A stretch of 64,000 nt of DNA, taken from contig NC_090981.1 of the NCBI RefSeq assembly GCF_040807025.1, forward strand, positions 45,065,317-45,129,316, given 5' to 3'. The notes under the pieces were generated by a model. That model searched no databases. It had not been told where the DNA came from and worked only from the letters and a program-made list of their open reading frames with translations. The position numbers were made by a program, and so were the translations under genes. Shown piece after piece: positions 38,750 to 50,400 of this stretch (position 1 is its first letter; each line of letters begins with the position of its first letter). This DNA is from Struthio camelus (lineage: Eukaryota > Chordata > Aves > Struthioniformes > Struthionidae).

Positions 38750-41700
38750 GTGTTGCACCACCTTCCTTTAGAGTTATTGCAGTAAGGAAGAAAATAGTAT
38801 TTCTTGTTTATGGTTTTGGTAGGAAGGCTGTTGATACGCTGGAGGTATAGCAATACTCAAAGAATTAATATAAAGCCAACCCACAGCGCAAAGCTCTGAG
38901 GTACTTTTGTCACCACGTGTTCATGATACTGAAACCTTGCTGAAGACTTTGTTGCTGAATAAAACACTTCTGAACATCTAATCGCTGGCCTACAGCTAGT
39001 TACCCCTGACAGCGTGGTAGGGCATTGGCCCAAAGATCTCTCAGAGAGCAGAAAAATAAACCCAGCTGTTCCTGGACTGGATCTGACAAACTCATCAAGC
39101 CTAAACATGTGGCAAATTGTTCTCTTTTCACCTACCTTCACGAACAGGGACTAGGTATTCAGCATATAAAAACATTTAAAACCAGGTTTTAGAGCGTGCA
39201 GGAATTTTGCAGTGAATATCTGCCGAAAGAAGCGAGTCGGGGCTCCAGATGCATCAGGTCATTAATGCAGTCGAAGGTCAGCGCGCAGAGGGAACTTCGC
39301 TCCAGCGAGGGCTGCCCCGGGTCTACCTTGCATGCACAGGACTGCTCATCTCATTTTCACGTAGTTGTTGTGACTGTGCGGTAAGAACTTCCCCTTTAGA
39401 AAAAGATCAGAGAAAGCAGTTCATTAGTGGCATCCAACCACAGCCGGGTAGCACTGACTGCGAAACCCTGAGCCCCGCAGCAGCACGGTCTGTTTGCTCT
39501 TTCATCAGCAAAACAGACTTGCCAAGAGCTCACATTTGATAATAAAGTGAGATCACTGGGAAGATACGAACTATGGAAAAAACAAGACATGTTACTGGAG
39601 TATGGAGAGGACAGAGGAAGGCGTCGAACCAGTAGCAGATTAATGCCTGCGGCGAAAGACATCTAGGACTGAACGTATTCCTCACTGGAGTGGCATCTGT
39701 ATTACCTTATTAACTCAAATGCAGTCGCTCCAATGGTAGTATATTACTTGGCGTCTGCCTGGATGCTGATCAGGCAAAGATGACCACTGAAAAATTAGCA
39801 GATATTAATATGTTAATCTGAATGGAGGACAAAAAAGAAAAAAAGTCTTTAGAAATAGAGAAGTGAATTGGAGTGGTCAAAAGCATGCAGAGAGATATTA
39901 CTCAAGATTTCCAAACCATCTGGCTGAGCACAGCCACAGTGCTAGTGAAACCTAAGCTTTTTTTCCCTTCATTATGGTGGTTTCAGGTTACTGCTGCAGT
40001 TCTCACATGCCCTGGTCAGAGTTGCAACCTGCTGTGTTTTAGCGCTCTCAAAAGCCTCCGGCCGGTGAGACGGCTCTCACCTGTCTACATGGTCTGACCC
40101 CAGGCTCCCTCCGCTAAAGGCTCCCGGAAACCCTCTCGCAGCCTGGATGCTGCATCCCCGCGAAGCTCTGCTCCTACCTGTGCTCATTGTCAGCGTTTCT
40201 TACTTGAACTTGGAGGGAAGGGTGTCTGCCCTCTCTTACTGTAGCTCTGTATACGGCTATTAATGTCACTTAGCAACAGAACTTCTTTTTAAGATGCTCT
40301 TTTGTCATTTCAAAGAGTCTGCGCCAAAAGTTCTTTAAAGAGCCTGAAGCCACACCAGCTCTCTCATCTGGCCCTCTCTTTCTCTCTGCCTGATTTCCTC
40401 TCACTGCAAGGTTAGTAGCAGCAGACAGCTGAAGCAAAGCAAAAACGTAACTTCAAGAGATCTTTCCAGCCTCTCCATGCGAGGGGTGGGAAACTCCCTT
40501 TCCTAGAAGCCATTTTAGGCTGTACCCAGTAGAGACCAGCACAGAAAAAGGAAAGCTCGTGACATTTTTAATTTTGATTTTTTACATGATACTGACTTAC
40601 AGATGCAACTAGATTTCGACTTGTCGTTCTAAAATCCAGCATGCAAGGTCTGCTCCTCCCCTTCTGTCAGAGTTCGTCCGGGTTGTTTGGAGGGGAGAGG
40701 AGTGTCTGCTCATTAATCATTGAAATCTATGTTTTTATGTTGACTTTACATTACTGGTATAACAAGTAAAGTATAAAAGTATAGTAATGCATATACAGTA
40801 CAAAAGTAATATGCTAAGTGTAATAAGGAAGTGAGAATACAGGGTATTTTGCCTGCTTAGCAGGAAACAGTGATTGTATTTTTGACCTCAGGGGAAAAAA
40901 AAATCTCATGGCTGTTTTATACAATAAGAGAAGGCTCCAGCACTAAGATGCCCAAAACATTTTCTGAAGGAGATTTTTGAAAAATCTCAAGATGCTCAGT
41001 GAGGGTAATGCAACAGCCGTAGTTATTCAGAAGCAGTATTTGCAGGGGGAGCGTAAGAGGCAACCCTTTGCAGATGAAACACGGGTGTGCAAGACGTCAG
41101 TAATGAATCAGTCACTAATTCCCATCAGCAATTTCCTTCCCATATAGCAGCTTTGTCCTGGCTATTTTCAGTTTGTGTTCGTTAAGAGGATTTCATATCG
41201 TTTCGCGTTTCCCAGATGGTGGCAAACACCAGCTTCCTGGCTGACACACACAGAGCACAGGATGCAGGCTCGGCAGCCAGGAAGTACAGCATCTCCTAGG
41301 TGCCCAGCAAACTGCAGTCCTCAGCTGACATGTACTCATTCTGCCCCTCATCGCCACCTCTTCCCACTGCTGGAAACACGTGCTGGCGGGACCTGCACAG
41401 AGTCACGGAAATAACCCTGCAGCTCTGCTTTCCCCTCTCGCCTGCACTGGCCCAGGAGGCAGGTTACAGGGTGCTGCTGGCCCCAGGTACAGGCAGCTAA
41501 TGCGGGCATAGGTGTAAGTACGCAGATAGGAGGCCGCGGGGGAAGCACCAGCGACGCGCCCCAGCACCCCCCGAAGAGCAGCTCAGAGGCCCTGTGTGCA
41601 CGGGACCCGCGTCTGGATGTCTCCACTCGTTGCTCTCCCCAGTCGCGCCCTGCTCCCCGCCTGCACAAAGCCTTCACACTGAGTATCGTGTCTTGTGGCT

Positions 41701-42810
41701 GCTCTCTCCTTCCCTCTTTTAGGACTTTAAAAAAAAAAAAAAAAGACTCAATTTCTGCAGCACGAAGCAGAGGGGTTACACATGCCTGCCACATGTCATG
41801 CTAGCTCCTCTTTCTCAAACAGTAATCTGATGTTTTTTGTGGTAGCTTTTGTGCCCTACAAGTGGTTTATACTCCTGCTGCACCACCTCATTTCAGGTTT
41901 TCCGAGGAGCACAGCCAGCGCGTGGATCACCTCCTGCGGCAGCAGCCCACTGCACACAGGTTTTCCTGCCAAAAACGCCAGCACGCAGCACAGCTGGGCA
42001 GGGGGCACCACCACTGCCCGGCCGCCGCATCCTCCCGCAGCCCCTCCGGGCCTCTCACAGCCCAGTTCCCACCACCTCAAGGCATTCCCTGCATCCATGT
42101 TTTAACATCCAGATTTTGAAGCAATCACTTGCTTTCATATCTGGTTTTTAGCATCAAAAGAAAACACAAAGAAGGAAACTCTCGAAATCCCTGCTGCAGT
42201 GTCCAAGGGAGAACAGGCCAGGACCTCTCCTCGAAAATAAGCCCCGTTTTTGCTATGAGGGTGGGTGCACCGGTGTCCTGTGACCTCATCATCATGCTAA
42301 AAGCTCTCACCAAAATGACACTCGGGACCATATCGCACTGGTCTGGCTGAAGCCAGTGCCTCAGCTGCCGTGGCCACTGTGACAACTAACGCCGCCTCGG
42401 TGGCAGCATTCACATGGGGGAAGCACCACTGCTGCTCCTCAGCATGAGGAAGGTGGATACGAGCTATGTACGGGTGACTCACCCTTATTTTGAGTTTCAG
42501 GAGTTGTTCCTCAAATCTGGTTCAGAAGCAATTTTAAAATGGAGAACTTCAAGGGGATTTACAGTCCTCCTTAGAAGACTTTTTTTCTTCTTCAAGGAAA
42601 AGGGACTTTTTTGTGAAAGTCACTTGTGATGCAGTATTAGAGAGTTAGGGCAAAGGGAATGGTTTTGTGTTTTTGACTCAGAAAGGTTTGACAGGGATAG
42701 AAGAGCAATAATCCATTCCCTAGAAAAGAAGAGCCCTCTAGAGGCCTGAGCTGGGAGGCAGAGCTCCCATCTCTTGCGTCCTAAACTTGTGCCTGCCCAC
42801 AGCCCCACAT
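38750..42810. other. Intergenic, no gene recognised
   Basis: No supported exon. A short CpG-dense patch lies at 41520-41690 (about 15 CpG), next to a 16-A run at 41729-41744. ORFs at 41348-42151 on both strands are GC-driven and lack domains. Confidence 0.6.
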
Positions 42811-42814
42811 AGGT

Positions 42815-42925
42815 CTTTTAACCTCTGTTCGTCCAGTCTTTGCAGAAAAGGATAATTCATGCTTCCGCAGGTTGATGTGAGGCTTAGGTCTCTCAACACT
42901 TAGCCCAGCCCTCCAGAAGCATCAA
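42815..42925 (+). mobile_element. MIR-like SINE fragment
   Basis: TTTTAACCTCTGTTCGTCCA then GCAGAAAAGGATAATTCATG then GTTGATGTGAGGCTTAG follows the MIR order TTAACCTCTCTG, TGTAAAATGGGGATAAT, GTTGTGAGG. Divergence is high, and the tRNA-like head is not evident. Confidence 0.5.
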
Positions 42926-43190
42926 CCAACTTGTGAGCTCTTAGCAGTGGCAAGCACCATCTCACTGCAACTGATGCTCCTCACTGGCCTGCGCATGCTT
43001 TTAAACCTGAGTGGGAAGACTTTCAGCCAACTGCATAGAAAGCAAAATTACAAACAAATAAATATTCCCAAGAGGCCTCTCCTAGCAACTCTCGTGGTCT
43101 TACAGCCCCCCTGAACAGGCTCTCTGTGATGTACAAAGGGTTCATCCAGCATTTACAAACAGGAATCACCAGCATAAAAAGTAGAAAATA

Positions 43191-44285
43191 GAATCACAGA
43201 AGCACAGAATGGTTGAGGTTGGAAGGGACCTCCAAGATCATCTAGTCCAGCCCCCCTGCTCAAGCAGGGTCATCTAGAGCATATTGCCCAGGATTGTGTC
43301 CAGGCAGGTTTTGAATGTCTCCAGGGAAGGAGACTCCACTACCTCTCTGGACAACCTGTTCCAGTGCTCCGTCACCCTCACAGCAAAGAAGTTTTTCCTC
43401 GTGTTCAGACAGAGCTTCCTGTGTTCCAGTTTCTGCCTGTTGCCTCTTGTCCTGTTGCTGGGCACCACAGAGAAGAGTCTGGCCCCGTTCTCTCGACACC
43501 TCCCCTTCAGTTATTTATACACGTTGATGAGATCCCCTCTCAGTCTTGTCTTCTCCAGGCTGAACAGGCCCAGCTCTCTCGGCCTTTCCTCACAGGAGAG
43601 ATGCCCCAGTCCTCTCATCATCTTTGTAGCCCTCCGCTGGACTCTCTCCAGGAGTGCCACGTCTCTCTTCTCCTGGGGGGCCCAGAACTGGACACAGCAC
43701 AGCACAGAACTCCCCTGGCCTCCCCAGGGCTGAGCGGAGGGGCAGGATCACCTCCCTCGACCTGCTGGCAACACTCTCCCTCATGCACCCCAGGATAGCA
43801 CTGGCCTCCTTGGCCCCAAGGGCACACTGCTGGCTCATGCTTAACTTGTTGTCCCCCAGGACTCCCAGGTCCTTTTCTGCAGAGCTGCTCTCCAGCAGGT
43901 CAGCCCTCAGCCTGTAGAGGTGCATGGGGTTATTCCTCCCCAGGTGCAGGACCCTGCTCTTGCCTTTGCTGAACTTCAGGAGGTTCCTCTCTGCCCATCT
44001 CCCCAGCCTGTCCAGGTCCCTCCGAATGGCAGCACAGCCTTCAGGTGTGTCGGCCACTCCCCCCACTTTAGTACCATCAGCAAACTTGCTGCGGGTGCAC
44101 TCTGTGCCTTCCTCCAGGTCACTGATGAATACATTGAACAGGACTGGAGCCAGGACTGACCCCTGGGGGACGCCGCTAGCCACAGGCCTCCAACTAGACT
44201 CTGCGCCTCTGACCACAACCCTCTGAGCTCGGCCATCCAGCCAGTTCTCAATCCACCAATTCACTTTGTAATGTTTCAATATCAA
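43191..44285 (-). mobile_element. CR1 LINE, 5'-truncated, inactive
   Basis: On the - strand this reads as the C-terminal part of a CR1 reverse transcriptase followed by its short 3' UTR. The 3' end on the + strand begins GAATCACAGAAGCACAGAAT and GGTTGAGGTTGGAAGGGACC, typical of avian CR1. The RT segment shows GVPQGS, a VLFNVFISDLEEG stretch and the FADD-box position, followed by the NLLKF and LHLGRNNPMH segments. The second catalytic Asp is replaced by Gly (FADG, codon at 44073-44075), and the C-terminal part is spread over three reading frames by frameshifts, so the copy cannot encode active RT. Truncation is at about 44285, as expected from incomplete target-primed reverse transcription. 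CR1 has no poly(A) tail. Confidence 0.93.
43274..44285 (-). pseudogene. CR1 reverse-transcriptase remnant (broken ORF)
   Basis: The longest open piece is 43590-44285 on the - strand. Its RT-like reading shifts frame near 43700: the [11 protein letters not shown] and [10 protein letters not shown] segments continue in another frame (43511-43705). The last conserved part (NRTRGNRQKLEHRK, VRVTEHWNRL, SPSLETFKTCLD) is in 43274-43468. These are the usual last segments of the CR1 RT ORF. With two frame changes, FADG instead of FADD and no endonuclease or RT N-terminus, it is a dead fragment. Confidence 0.9.
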
Positions 44286-44453
44286 AGTCCAAACATGCTA
44301 AGCTTTGAGGGAGTTTTTCAAAAGTGGGGTTAGGCCTTAACTTTGTGCGCTGGCCATATGCTGCTTTTAGACCTTAAGGGTAATATTTAAGTATCTACTG
44401 GTCTGATAACATGGCCCTGCACTTGCTTTATATGTTCAAAGCTGGCTTTAACA

Positions 44454-44488
44454 CTAGCTACAGGCCTCCAACTTGACTCTGCACCTCT
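44454..44488 (-). mobile_element. 35-bp CR1 micro-fragment
   Basis: This 35-bp block matches 44176-44210 inside the neighbouring CR1 at 32 of 35 positions. On the - strand both encode RGAESSWRPVAS. It lies 170 bp beyond the 5' break of that element. It may be a remnant of a second CR1, or a piece of the same element displaced by rearrangement or insertion. Confidence 0.75.
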
Positions 44489-44489
44489 T

Positions 44490-45720
44490 GGTTTAAAGCA
44501 GAAGGTGAATGAGCCTGCGATGGGCGCCAGGGTGCCACAGGGGTCGCCAGGACGTCTCAACACCCTGCTGCAATCACAGACATGACTGTAGCGTGGCCAG
44601 ACACTGAACCCATGCCAGGTACCCACAGCAAACACACCACAGAACAGCACAGAAATACCATCCTACCTGGCTTTTCTTCGTACAAACCATTCTAACAAAA
44701 AACTCTTACCCTCTTTGATTTGCTCATTTATGAGCACAAAGAGCTAAATGAATCAGATAGGCGCATGTAATGAATAATTCAAACTCTACTAATTATTAGT
44801 CTTTGTCTCTAAGCTCAGCAATTGCTTGTGCACATGAACAAAAAGTAAAACTTCAGTCATCCAATACCAATTTTATAATGAAATCTTCATTACCCAAAAT
44901 TGAAGCAAGCCCTGGAATTCATTATTTGCATCATAAAGCTTCCCATTTCCTCAAAAACCAAAAAAAAAAAAAGTCTCTGGAGTTATTTCTATCCTATTAT
45001 GTCTATGTAAATTCCAAAACATTTATATTAATATATTCGCAAAGCAGAAAGAGGTAGGATTAGCTTAAGATGATATCCCCTCCTGATTTAAAGGTCATTC
45101 CTTACAAGACAACACATTTCTCTCAAAATTGAGGTTTCTGATTTGGGTGGTTTAAGGGGGAATTTTTACCTCTAAGTCTTTGTACCCTCCCAGAAACAAG
45201 ATGCAGTTTGCAAGCGTGATCCAAGGCTGCCGTGGCCAGGAGGGCGCCGCAGAGGGAGGGCTGGGAGCCCCTTGGGATGCTCGTGGTGGTCCTGGGAGCC
45301 ACCTGGCAGGGCCTCAGCCCTCAGCCTCAGGCTCTGAGACCATGGACACCTGACTCCAAAATCCAGCTCTTGGACTGCATTAAAGTTAAATCGCATGCTT
45401 CTCCGCCCAGGGACCTACCGCTATGCCTACCAGACCGTCACTCAGCGACCTCCAAGCATCAATTCACGGCAAGCCCCAAACAAACAATGATTAAACATTG
45501 CAGACATCAAAGTGCTTTGACCTTTTTGCTACCAACCTCGAGAGGAGCAGGATTTCCCATAGATGTGGAACTGGCTGTAAAAATAGGTATAGAGCATGAG
45601 TGTACCAATGGGAGATGGAGTTTTTCAACCTCTCCTGCAGAAAAGCTCTTTATCTTCTTTTGAATTTTATGAATTAAGGAAAAAAAAAAAAGTCAAATCA
45701 GATTATCAGAGAAGCATCCC
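44490..45720. other. Intergenic, no gene recognised
   Basis: AT-rich then mixed sequence with no supported exon. The ORF at 45232-45663 (+) shows no domain or splice context. Confidence 0.6.
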
Positions 45721-46170
45721 AGGAGCAAACACCCACCGCAGCCGGGCAGAGGCACCTCAGCTTGGTGTCGTTAACTGCCCTTTGTGCCCCGGTTGCCCGC
45801 ACATCACAGATTGGGGGGATGCACCGCAGGGTGCGAGGGGGCCGTGTGAGCGCAGCCAAGCGGGCAGCAGTCAGTGTCCCTGCACCCCGGCCCCACCAGC
45901 CCTGCAATGCTCGCTGCTGGCCCCCGCGCTAGCACCGCACCGGGCAGCGCCTGCACCTGGCTGCCCCACAGGGGACGCGTACGTGCTGCTCGATCCCCCA
46001 GCACGGCCCCCACTGCCTGGCACTGCTCCCGCTATCCGTCAAAAGCGCAGGCTCTTTAGAGAGTGCCCCATGCGAGAGCGCCCTGCCGGGCTTCCTGCAC
46101 GCTGCAGGAACCGGTCCGTGCTTTCCGTCCAGAGGTCACTCGACTGCTCTCGCGGTTTCCCAACCCCGTG
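45721..46170. promoter_or_regulatory. CpG island upstream of CD180
   Basis: About 36 CpG in 450 bp by eye at about 63% GC (O/E near 0.8). It lies about 1.1-1.6 kb upstream of the CD180 start codon. It could be an upstream promoter or enhancer of CD180, or unrelated. The TATA-like promoter nearer the gene is the more natural start for a leukocyte-restricted gene. Confidence 0.5.
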
Positions 46171-46253
46171 CATTTTCACCCTGCCTGTCTTCACCAGACG
46201 ATGAAGGAAGTGCCAATTACAGCTAATACGAGTTACTGAGCTCTTCACTCAGC

Positions 46254-46353
46254 GGGGGGAAAAAAAGGAGGGAAAAAAAGGAGGGAAAAAAAGGAGGGAA
46301 AAAAAGGAGGGAAAAAAAGGAGGGAAAAAAAGGAGGGAAAAAAAGGAGGAGGG
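46254..46353. repeat. 13-bp purine tandem repeat, about 7 copies
   Basis: The unit GGAGGGAAAAAAA is repeated about seven times with no visible internal change between 46260 and 46350. All purines are on the + strand. The array is about 1 kb upstream of CD180 exon 1. The - strand ORF through it (Phe/Ser/Pro repeats) is translated repeat. Confidence 0.95.
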
Positions 46354-47039
46354 AGATGTAACTGGCTGGCCAGGCTGTGCAGCTCCGTCAGTGGCCGTGA
46401 AGACCAGAGTCCCGGTCTCAGCGAGACGTGGCTGCTCAGCTCCCCAGCACGCCGCCCCTGCCCCGGAAAAGCCCCGCACCAGCCCAGGTGGCCCAGTCTG
46501 TCCCCTCTGCTTCATTAATGAGGGGAAGGAGCTCCCCTATAAAAGGCACTCAAGCCATAGAGAGGACCTGCCATATAGGCTTACAAGCCTATTTTTAGGC
46601 TGGAAAAAAGCCCACAACTGCCTACCTTGGAGCCAGTAAGAAATACTGCTCCCCTTCAGAAAACTGATTGTTATCAATAATCAAAATACCAGGGGGAAAA
46701 CGTTCGTTTTCAGATGGAGATACCACTTTTTAGCATTTGTTGTCACTAATGGAGGGATATTTTTCAGCATAGTGCTCCTTTTTGCTGAAAAGTTTCGTCT
46801 ACCAAAAACTCAAAAGAGAAATAAGTCACAGGTCTTGTGCTTATACTTCGGTTCTTTTGCAGACTCTTGCGAGCTTCAGGACCAAACTGTTTGACCCAAA
46901 AGACTTTTTACTACACTAAATTGCACATTGCTGGAAAGTTGCATTCTAATATCCTTCTTTTTGCTCTGCCGCCTGTTTCACTCTGAAGTAACTCTGCTGT
47001 CTTTAGTGCAGAGATTTTGTTTTACATGAGTGTAAAGAG

Positions 47040-47130
47040 CACTTTCTCTCACTTTCCATTTTTTTAAATCCGTTCTGTCTGAGAAAAACATCAGTGCACA
47101 GTCATTTGACTATATTTAAAGCAAGGAAGT
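47040..47130 (+). promoter_or_regulatory. Candidate CD180 core promoter
   Basis: Three elements are visible upstream of exon 1. At 47040-47057 the - strand reads GGAAAGTGAGAGAAAGTG, an IRF/ISRE-like element. At 47111-47119 there is a TATA-like TATATTTAA. At 47123-47130 AAGGAAGT is a good Ets/PU.1 core. With this TATA box, transcription would start near 47140 and leave a 5' leader of about 180 nt. IRF and PU.1 sites fit expression in B cells and myeloid cells. No start site is shown by the sequence alone. Confidence 0.4.
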
Positions 47131-47317
47131 TCCTCCCTCACTCTGAAACTGCTGTTTTGCTCACACTAAGCCTAGGAGGTGTAGCAAATGCTTTTTTCCC
47201 TTACAGCCTGCTTTCTAGCAGACTGTTCAGTTTGTCTCAACTTTGCTGTCCTCTTTCTCTTTGATTAAGGGAAGATATCAGAAGATCATCCATTTTAAGA
47301 ATACACCTAACTCTGTA

Positions 47318-47407
47318 ATGGCTCGTTATTTATATCTTCTGATTTTCACAATGCCCATCTGCATTAGCCACGAAACATCCAGCGCTGTAGATACGATGTG
47401 CACTGAG
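47318..47407 (+). CDS. CD180 coding exon 1
   Basis: Thirty codons from ATG to GAG encode the signal peptide and the first cap cysteine (DTMCTE). The exon ends in phase 0 at GAG|GTGAGT, a strong donor. The length and break point match the mammalian gene, where exon 1 also ends just after MCxE. Confidence 0.9.
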
Positions 47408-50400
47408 GTGAGTGATGGTCACTGCTCTCTGTTGAGATAAAGGAATCTTATAAGCAGAGAAACAATCTCTGGGGCATACTTGCATGCTGACATCTGATTG
47501 TTTTAAATTGCCAAGAGGTTTTTCTCAAGGGGATCTGAAAACCTCTATCAGAGAAATAAAGCGGATGTCTTGAAATGTGCTGGGTTATACCAGTCACTCG
47601 TGCGGGCGCTCTTTTTCCCTCACCCTCTCACACACACGTCCATGCACCACTGCTCTTTCTTTCTCATCTGCAGTTTTACCTTCCAGAAAGCTCAGAGGAT
47701 GATAAAATCTCAAAGGGATATAGCAGATATCAGAGCTAGGGAGAAAACAGATATAAGGAGTTTGTCTCTTACGCTATGCTCTCTATACCAGAATTTGTAT
47801 GGGATGGGATGATGGCGGCTCTTGCTCATAAATGGGTATTCGTAGTTTAGGACTTGCTATATCAAATGAAAACAGTAAGAAACAAGAAAAACAGGTTTTT
47901 TTCCAGGGGCAGGGGGAAGGGCTAACCCAGGAGGGGTTTTTTTGTTTGGTTGGGTTTTTCTAACTGGGAGACAGAAGAGAAAGGAAAGTATTTTGATTCA
48001 AGGAAGAGGCACTGTGGAAACCCAACCCTGCTCTGTGTGCAGCTGGGACCTATAGCAAATTCTTTCCTGAATTAAATGTACAAATCCAAGAGCACTGTGA
48101 ATTGTGCAACAAGATACGCTAGGGGAATAATCGTTCTGCACATCCCTCTAAGATCCACTCTATATCCGAAGTGTAAGGAGAGAGAGAGATCTCGCTATTT
48201 TATTTGAATAGTAAAACACTGGCACTGTTCTCATTTACATTGACAGCTAAACCTTTTTCTTTTTTTTTTAAAGCTAAACTGCATGTTAGAGCAGCCAGCT
48301 CCACAGGTTCTTTTTTGCTCATCAGTATTGAAAGCACTGCTTTTTCTTAAGTCTGCATTCAGCTGTTTCTATAGTGACCAACATTACATTATTTAGGTGC
48401 TTCTAGATGAGAATCAAGCCCATGTATTGCCGCGAGCCGTAGCAGGTGGGGAGCTGGCTCTGCACCCCACTGCCGCCGCAGCAGGGGCTGCATGGGACCA
48501 GGGGCAGGGAGGCTGCTTCCCACCCAGCTCCCCGGAGCCTTGCCAGCACCCCGACGCCCCCAAGGGAAGCGGGACAGCCAAGGAGCTGCCCTTTCCTCCC
48601 CCTGACCTGCACCATGCACTTTTTCCTGCTAAAAGGCCTTTTCAAGTTCCTCCTGGCTCTGCCCCGCCGCTGCCAACATTTCTCTCCTGCCGCCTGCTCA
48701 GCTGCCGAGCCCCAGCGACACAGGGCTGCCCCAGGGCTCCCTCACAGCTTTAATTTGAAAGATTTGTGCAGAAAGGAAAAGAAGAAAGTATTCTCTGTAT
48801 CCAGCCTGGATCCAAGATCCCTTGCTACAAATATCGCTTTTTCCTCCTCCAGTGAGGCTATTTAATGCCTGCATTTCTGCCTGGCTCTCCCACCCCACCA
48901 AAGGGCAGAGGCTTGGCTTGGTCTAAAACAGGCGCTGCATGCTCGGCAAGGTCTGCTCACAATGCACCATGCCCCGGGGACCTATATGCTGCACCTAAGC
49001 AGAAGTGCAGTGCTTCCACCCTACAGAGAATGGCTGCTGACCCTCTGGGAGATATGGAGAAGGCAGGACTTGCAGAAATGGAGACATCACCCAGCCCCAG
49101 CACACACATCATTATCTTAATATCTCTCCTTCCGCAAATGCCTCTGACGTGCCAAGTACTCTCAGCCTTAGGTAGCCAAGCCAGGACTGAGCAGGGGAAG
49201 CGCATCTGCCCTTGGTTATCCTAGCGCCAGGGAGGCAGTGAACACATGCCACCTGCAGATGATCAGGCTCAAGTGTGTGACTGGAACAGGCACACACACA
49301 GCAAAGCACCGCGGCCACCGTGAAGGTTTCCCCTTTAAGCCCAGCATCAGGTTATGTGTAATCCACATTTCTCACTGGACTTTCCACTGACTGTGCTTGC
49401 TATATTTGGGCTACTAGAATAGCCTTGAATTTACTCAAAACACAGAGTGAATTAGGCATAAGGCATGGTTATGACCTCTATTTTGGTCAAAAGGCTGAAG
49501 TAGTCTCCTTATGTGCTGTAGGCTCCTGTAGGATGACCCTTTTAGCTACACGACAGCTGCCAGCGATAACCCAAAAGTTTGCATATTATACATTGTGACT
49601 CTGGTGCATGTAATTTAAATAATGTTTCTCTTAGCTAGGAGATGGTGAGACAAAGAAATCCTGTGATCAGATTGGCCAACTGCGCAACATGTGCACAGAG
49701 CTTGTATTCATTTACGCACAAGTCAAATGTCTCTGAGCTTTCTGGCAGGGTATTTCCAGAGCTGCTGCTGTCAAGCGTGTTCAGAGACCCCATGCCCCCC
49801 CGTCTGGCCCCATGTACCAGTGGAAAGGGGACCTCGGAGGCAGGATTCAGCTGGGGCGGGAGGGCACTGCAGGCGATCTCCTCAGCCTTGCTTGTGCCTA
49901 GCGTGCTTGAGTCCCTGATCACAGCTGTGCAGCCCCTGGCAAAGTTCGATACTTCGAGCGTTTCTATTTCCTTGAATGGCAGCAGCAGGCGATTCCGGGG
50001 TTGCATTTTCGTGCATGGATCGACATCCATAGTCTCAGCCTTTGATTGACTGTACTACCTGTTGCACCATCATCTGGAGACAAAGGCAGGTCAGATATGT
50101 TTAATGAACTCCTCTGGTATTCACAGAGTAGACTTTTCTACATAACAGATCATTTTATTTTCACTTAAACTGAAAAGTCTTCATAGAAATTTTGAAGACT
50201 CGCTATATCAGAGACTATCTTTCCCTAGCTTGAGCTCACCATTCACTCACTGCAGCATACAACAGCAATTCAAATCTTGTTAATTTGAACATTTTCCTTT
50301 CTAGGCCTGCTCTTTTTTCCTCCTCCTCTCTGCCAGGCTCTCATAAGATTTATTTTAGAATAAGCTGTTACAAAACTCATGAAATTCAGAATTTAAAAAT

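Noticed and set aside
46249-46515. 88-codon - strand ORF with a FFPPFFPSFFS repeat
   Set aside because: Translation of the 13-bp purine tandem repeat.
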